64,000 bases of DNA from Loktanella sp. 3ANDIMAR09 (lineage in GTDB: Bacteria; Pseudomonadota; Alphaproteobacteria; Rhodobacterales; Rhodobacteraceae). Each line of letters begins with the position of its first letter. Positions within the stretch are counted from its first letter, which is position 1. Of the stretch, positions 60,976-64,000 are shown piece after piece. Location: contig NZ_LJAK01000002.1 of NCBI RefSeq assembly GCF_001420005.1, positions 310,001 through 374,000 on the forward strand. The letters are read 5' to 3'. The position numbers and the translations under genes are program-made. The notes below the pieces were generated by a model. It had not been told where the DNA came from and did no database searches. It was given only the letters and a program-made list of their open reading frames with translations.

Positions 60976-62802
60976 ATGCGCAGACTGACCAAAACCGACA
61001 GCAATTTCGATCCCGACGCCCGCATTCAGGGCATGGCCGTCATCCGCCGGGTCATTCCCTACCTGTGGCCCGCAGGCGAGGCCGGGATCAAACGGCGCGT
61101 CGTCGCTGCCATCACCGTGCTGTTGCTGGCCAAGGTCATCGCGGTCGGTACACCGTTTTTCTACAAGGCCGCAGTCGATACCCTGTCCGGCGAGGTGCGC
61201 GATGACGCGCTGCTGATCGGCTTTGGTGCGGTCGCACTGACGGTCATCTATGGCGTCTCGCGTCTGGGGAACGTCGGGCTGCAACAGCTGCGCGACGTGA
61301 TCTTTACCCCCGTGGGACAACGGGCGCTGCGTGCGCTGGCGCTGGAAACCTTTACCCACATTCACCGGCTGTCGATGCGGTATCACATCACGCGCAAGAC
61401 GGGCGGTCTGTCCCGCGTGATGGAACGCGGGGTCAAGGGCGTCGATTTCCTGCTGCGGTTCCTGCTGTTCAGTATCGGTCCGCTGCTGCTGGAACTGCTG
61501 ATGATTTCGGTCGTGCTCTTTTTCCTGTTCGACGTGTGGTATCTGGTCGTCGTGGTCGGCACGATCGTGCTGTATGTCGCCTTTACGTTTCGGGTGACGG
61601 AATGGCGGGTCAAGATCCGCAAGGTGATGAACGAACAGGACACCGACGCCAACCAAAAGGCGATCGACAGCCTGCTGAATTTCGAGACGGTCAAATACTT
61701 TGGTGCCGAACGCTGGGAGGCGGGGCGTTACGACAACGCGATGCGCCAATACGAGGCGGCGGCGGTCAAGACGAACTATTCGCTGGCGTTTCTGAATTTC
61801 GGCCAGTCGCTGATCATCACCACGGGGCTGGTTCTGGTCATGGTCATGGCCGCCATCGGTGCGGCCAATGGCACCCTGACCGTTGGCGATTTCGTCATGG
61901 TCAATGCCTATATGATCCAGATCACCATGCCGCTGAATTTCCTTGGCACGGTTTACCGTGAAATCCGGCAGGCGCTGATCGACATGGGTGACATGTTCGA
62001 CCTGCTGGAACAGCCCGCCGAGGTGACGGACAAACCCGGTGCCGCGGCCCTGCGCGTGCAGGGCGGGCACGTGGAACTGCGCGACGTGCATTTTGGCTAC
62101 GATGCCGCGCGTCCGATCCTCAAGGGGGTGAACCTCGATATCGCGCCGGGCCAGACGGTGGCCATCGTGGGCTCGTCGGGGTCGGGCAAATCGACCATCG
62201 GGCGGCTGCTGTTCCGGTTCTATGATGTGACCGGTGGTGCCGTGCTGATCGACGGTCAGGACGTGCGCGACGTGACACAGGACAGTCTGCACGCGCAGAT
62301 CGGTGTCGTCCCGCAGGACACGGTGCTGTTCAACGACACGATCCACTACAACATCGCCTACGGGCGTCCCGGCGCGACCGAGGCCGAAATCCGGGAGGCC
62401 GCCCGCGCAGCCAAGATCCATGATTTCATCATGGACCTGCCCAATGGATATGAAACGACCGTGGGCGAACGGGGCCTGAAGCTGTCGGGGGGTGAAAAAC
62501 AGCGGGTCGGCATCGCGCGGACCTTGTTGAAAAACCCCCCGATCCTGCTGCTGGACGAGGCGACGAGCGCGCTGGACACCGACACCGAGCGAGAGATCCA
62601 GTCGGAACTGCGGGCCATGGGGCAGGGGCGCACCGTGCTGACCATCGCGCACCGGCTGTCCACGATTCAGGACGCAGACCGGATCGTGGTGCTTGAAAAC
62701 TGGGAAATCGTCGAACAGGGCGATCATGATGCGCTGCTGGCACAGGCAGGGCGCTATGCGCAGCTGTGGAACAGACAGTCCGAAGAAGACGACGCCGCGT
62801 GA
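60976..62802 (+). CDS. Atm1-type ABC exporter (membrane and ATPase fused)
   Basis: The 608-residue half-transporter has six membrane helices in residues about 40-310 and an ATPase with Walker A GSSGSGKST (about 398-406), signature LSGGEKQRVGIARTLL and Walker B ILLLDEATSALD. The sequence ETVKYFGAERWEAGRYDNAMRQYE is typical of the Atm1/HMT1 group that exports glutathione-linked sulfur or metals. It works as a homodimer. The stop overlaps the GTG of the next gene. Confidence 0.92.
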   Translation: MRRLTKTDSNFDPDARIQGMAVIRRVIPYLWPAGEAGIKRRVVAAITVLLLAKVIAVGTPFFYKAAVDTLSGEVRDDALLIGFGAVALTVIYGVSRLGNVGLQQLRDVIFTPVGQRALRALALETFTHIHRLSMRYHITRKTGGLSRVMERGVKGVDFLLRFLLFSIGPLLLELLMISVVLFFLFDVWYLVVVVGTIVLYVAFTFRVTEWRVKIRKVMNEQDTDANQKAIDSLLNFETVKYFGAERWEAGRYDNAMRQYEAAAVKTNYSLAFLNFGQSLIITTGLVLVMVMAAIGAANGTLTVGDFVMVNAYMIQITMPLNFLGTVYREIRQALIDMGDMFDLLEQPAEVTDKPGAAALRVQGGHVELRDVHFGYDAARPILKGVNLDIAPGQTVAIVGSSGSGKSTIGRLLFRFYDVTGGAVLIDGQDVRDVTQDSLHAQIGVVPQDTVLFNDTIHYNIAYGRPGATEAEIREAARAAKIHDFIMDLPNGYETTVGERGLKLSGGEKQRVGIARTLLKNPPILLLDEATSALDTDTEREIQSELRAMGQGRTVLTIAHRLSTIQDADRIVVLENWEIVEQGDHDALLAQAGRYAQLWNRQSEEDDAA

Positions 62803-63137
62803 CAGGTCGCGATTACCCCACGACCCCGGACGGGCGGTATTTCGTGGCAAAGGGGCGATTGTGGCGCAAGACGAACCCGGCACTGGACGACACCACGCGC
62901 CGCGCCGCGATCAAACGGCTGATGCAGGCGCGCCGCGCCGTGGGTCAGGCCGCCACCCCCGAGGCCGTGGCGACCGCCCGCGCCGCTGTCGATGCGGCAA
63001 AGCGTGATCTGGGCGAACGCGGTCCGGTCTGGTGGGACGACGGGGCCCCCGACCAGGGCGGCAAACACCCTCGCAACACGTCCTATGCCGCATGGTGGTC
63101 CGGGCTGAGCGATGCGGCGCGTGACGCGGCCCAATAG
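62799..63137 (+). CDS. Small conserved protein coupled to the ABC exporter
   Basis: The 112-residue basic protein starts with GTG overlapping the exporter stop (GTGA). It has RDYPTTPDGRYFVAKGRLWRKTNPALDDTTRRAAIKRLMQARRAV and a Trp-rich end (PVWWDDGAPDQGGKHPRNTSYAAWWSGL). I do not recognise its family. It is cytoplasmic by composition. A longer frame from 62766 lies inside the exporter and is ignored. Confidence 0.72.
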   Translation: MTGRDYPTTPDGRYFVAKGRLWRKTNPALDDTTRRAAIKRLMQARRAVGQAATPEAVATARAAVDAAKRDLGERGPVWWDDGAPDQGGKHPRNTSYAAWWSGLSDAARDAAQ

Positions 63138-63237
63138 CTGTGCGCAAATGTGGGGGGACGTTGCGCGGTCACTGCGGATTGTCCATACGGCGGCCCGGGG
63201 CTAGGTCCTCGGCCAAATAAAACGAAAGACTGACACC

Positions 63238-64000
63238 ATGACCTTGTTTCGCGCCGCCCTCGTGCTGGGCCTATTGTCTGCGGTCGGCCCGTTTGCCATC
63301 GACCTCTATCTGCCCGCGATGCCGCAACTGGCCGCGTCGCTGGGCATCGACGAGGCGGGCGCGCAGCTGACACTGACCGCCTATTTCGTGACATTCGGTC
63401 TGGCGCAGTTGTTCTACGGTCCCTGGTCGGATCAGTCGGGGCGCAAGATGCCGCTCTATGCAGGTCTGACCCTGTTCATCATCGGCAGCGTCGGTTGTGC
63501 GGTGGCCCCCGACATCGGCTGGTTGCTGGCCGCGCGGGCGCTTCAGGGTGTCGGGGCGGCAGTGCTGATGGTGGTGCCCCGCGCCATCATCCGCGACATG
63601 CACACCGGCACGCAGGCGACCAAGCTGATGGCGCTGGTGATGCTGGTCATTTCCGTCTCGCCGATGCTGGCACCGCTGGTCGGTACGGCCCTGGTGCAAT
63701 TGGGCGACTGGCGCCTGTTGTTCTGGGCGCTCAGCGGTGTGGCGATCCTGTCGCTGGTGCTGACGGGCACGGCGCTGCCGGAAACGCTGGCACGCGCTGA
63801 CCGTCAACCGATCAATCTGCGCTCGCTCTGGGCCGGGTCCAAGGTGCTGTTGTCTGACCCCGCCTTTATGGGGCTGACGCTGATCGGCGGCTTTGGCATG
63901 GCCAGTTTCTTTGTCTTTATCGCCAATGCATCCTTTGTCTATCAGGGGCAGTTCGGCCTGACATCGACCGGGTTTTCGCTGGCCTTTGCCATCAACGCGC
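63238..64000 (+). CDS. Bcr/CflA family drug-resistance MFS transporter (3'-truncated by window)
   Basis: The frame opens at ATG 63238 and runs off the window after 254 codons with no stop. It has the family N-terminus (VGPFAIDLYLPAMPQLAASL), FYGPWSDQSGRKMPLYAGL (MFS loop 2-3 motif), LLAARALQGVGAA and a long hydrophobic pattern of at least six helices. Such transporters export drugs or metabolites by proton antiport. No clear Shine-Dalgarno is seen (ACGAAAGAC upstream). Confidence 0.9.
   Translation, partial: MTLFRAALVLGLLSAVGPFAIDLYLPAMPQLAASLGIDEAGAQLTLTAYFVTFGLAQLFYGPWSDQSGRKMPLYAGLTLFIIGSVGCAVAPDIGWLLAARALQGVGAAVLMVVPRAIIRDMHTGTQATKLMALVMLVISVSPMLAPLVGTALVQLGDWRLLFWALSGVAILSLVLTGTALPETLARADRQPINLRSLWAGSKVLLSDPAFMGLTLIGGFGMASFFVFIANASFVYQGQFGLTSTGFSLAFAINA

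Noticed and set aside
60157-62883. A 908-codon open frame antisense to the LysM and ABC exporter genes
   Set aside because: The sense genes have clear domains and catalytic motifs; the antisense product has none and is a codon-bias shadow.
1-64000. CRISPR arrays, tRNA or rRNA genes, insertion sequences, integrase genes
   Set aside because: I looked for regularly spaced repeats, tRNA T-loop and acceptor patterns and transposase motifs and saw none that held up. A dedicated tRNA or repeat scan could still find something missed by eye.

Overview
The window reads as a contiguous piece of an alphaproteobacterial chromosome, most likely a marine Rhodobacterales (Roseobacter-group) member. The evidence is the GC-rich, third-position-biased coding, an RcGTA-type gene transfer agent cluster, a heterotetrameric sarcosine oxidase operon (soxBDAG), an Entner-Doudoroff edd-eda pair, a PDH E1-beta carrying its own lipoyl domain, a bacterial Bpt-type tRNA-protein transferase, and many small proteins typical of that order. 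The genus cannot be fixed from the sequence alone. Genes are densely packed: ATGA overlaps are common and no gene-free stretch reaches 300 bases. No tRNA, rRNA, CRISPR array or insertion sequence was recognised.

Layout. 1-2.4 kb: a small membrane protein, a periplasmic YceI protein, and a convergent cytochrome b561-YceI fusion. 2.6-7.3 kb: fatty-acid synthesis genes fabD-fabG-acpP-fabF followed by mltG. 7.4-21.3 kb: a complete, apparently intact RcGTA-like cluster (g1-g15, including g3.5 and g10.1), from small terminase to the tail megatron protein, ending in a coupled small ORF and cysE. 22.5-29 kb (minus strand): pgk, fructose-bisphosphate aldolase, an FtsB-like protein, and pdhA-pdhB-pdhC. 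29-33.4 kb: two overlapping cyclophilins, then a nucleoside hydrolase-GNAT-SelO operon and a small EF-hand lipoprotein. 33.4-36 kb: ilvB-ilvN preceded by a readable attenuator with a Val/Leu/Ile-rich leader peptide. 36-40.4 kb: a YihY-like membrane protein, a YghU-like GST, bpt, an RDD protein, DUF2852 and YbaK. 40.4-46 kb: glnE, then eda and edd. 46-50.5 kb: a lipoprotein, an rRNA methyltransferase, a PIN protein, then DUF1289-ruvX-ccmI on the minus strand. 50.6-57.5 kb: soxBDAG, sodB and a threonine dehydratase-like gene. 57.5-64 kb: an eRF1-like host-attachment protein with a small partner, rarD/LOG convergent genes, a LysM protein, an Atm1-type ABC transporter, and the start of a Bcr/CflA-type exporter that runs off the end.

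The most useful non-gene signals are as follows. (a) The ilvB attenuator. (b) LacI-type palindromes: one sits on the -35 of the edd-eda promoter, and two diverged copies exactly 21 bp apart lie upstream of the aldolase, suggesting shared control of sugar catabolism and gluconeogenesis. (c) A single apparent missing G at 59188-59190 would explain the abnormal C-termini of both rarD and the convergent LOG gene. (d) Untranslated structures lie in front of and inside the GTA cluster. (e) A pair of TTTA-YR-TAAA palindromes flanks the DUF2852 promoter. I found no convincing wholly new multi-gene system; the novelty here is mainly regulatory.
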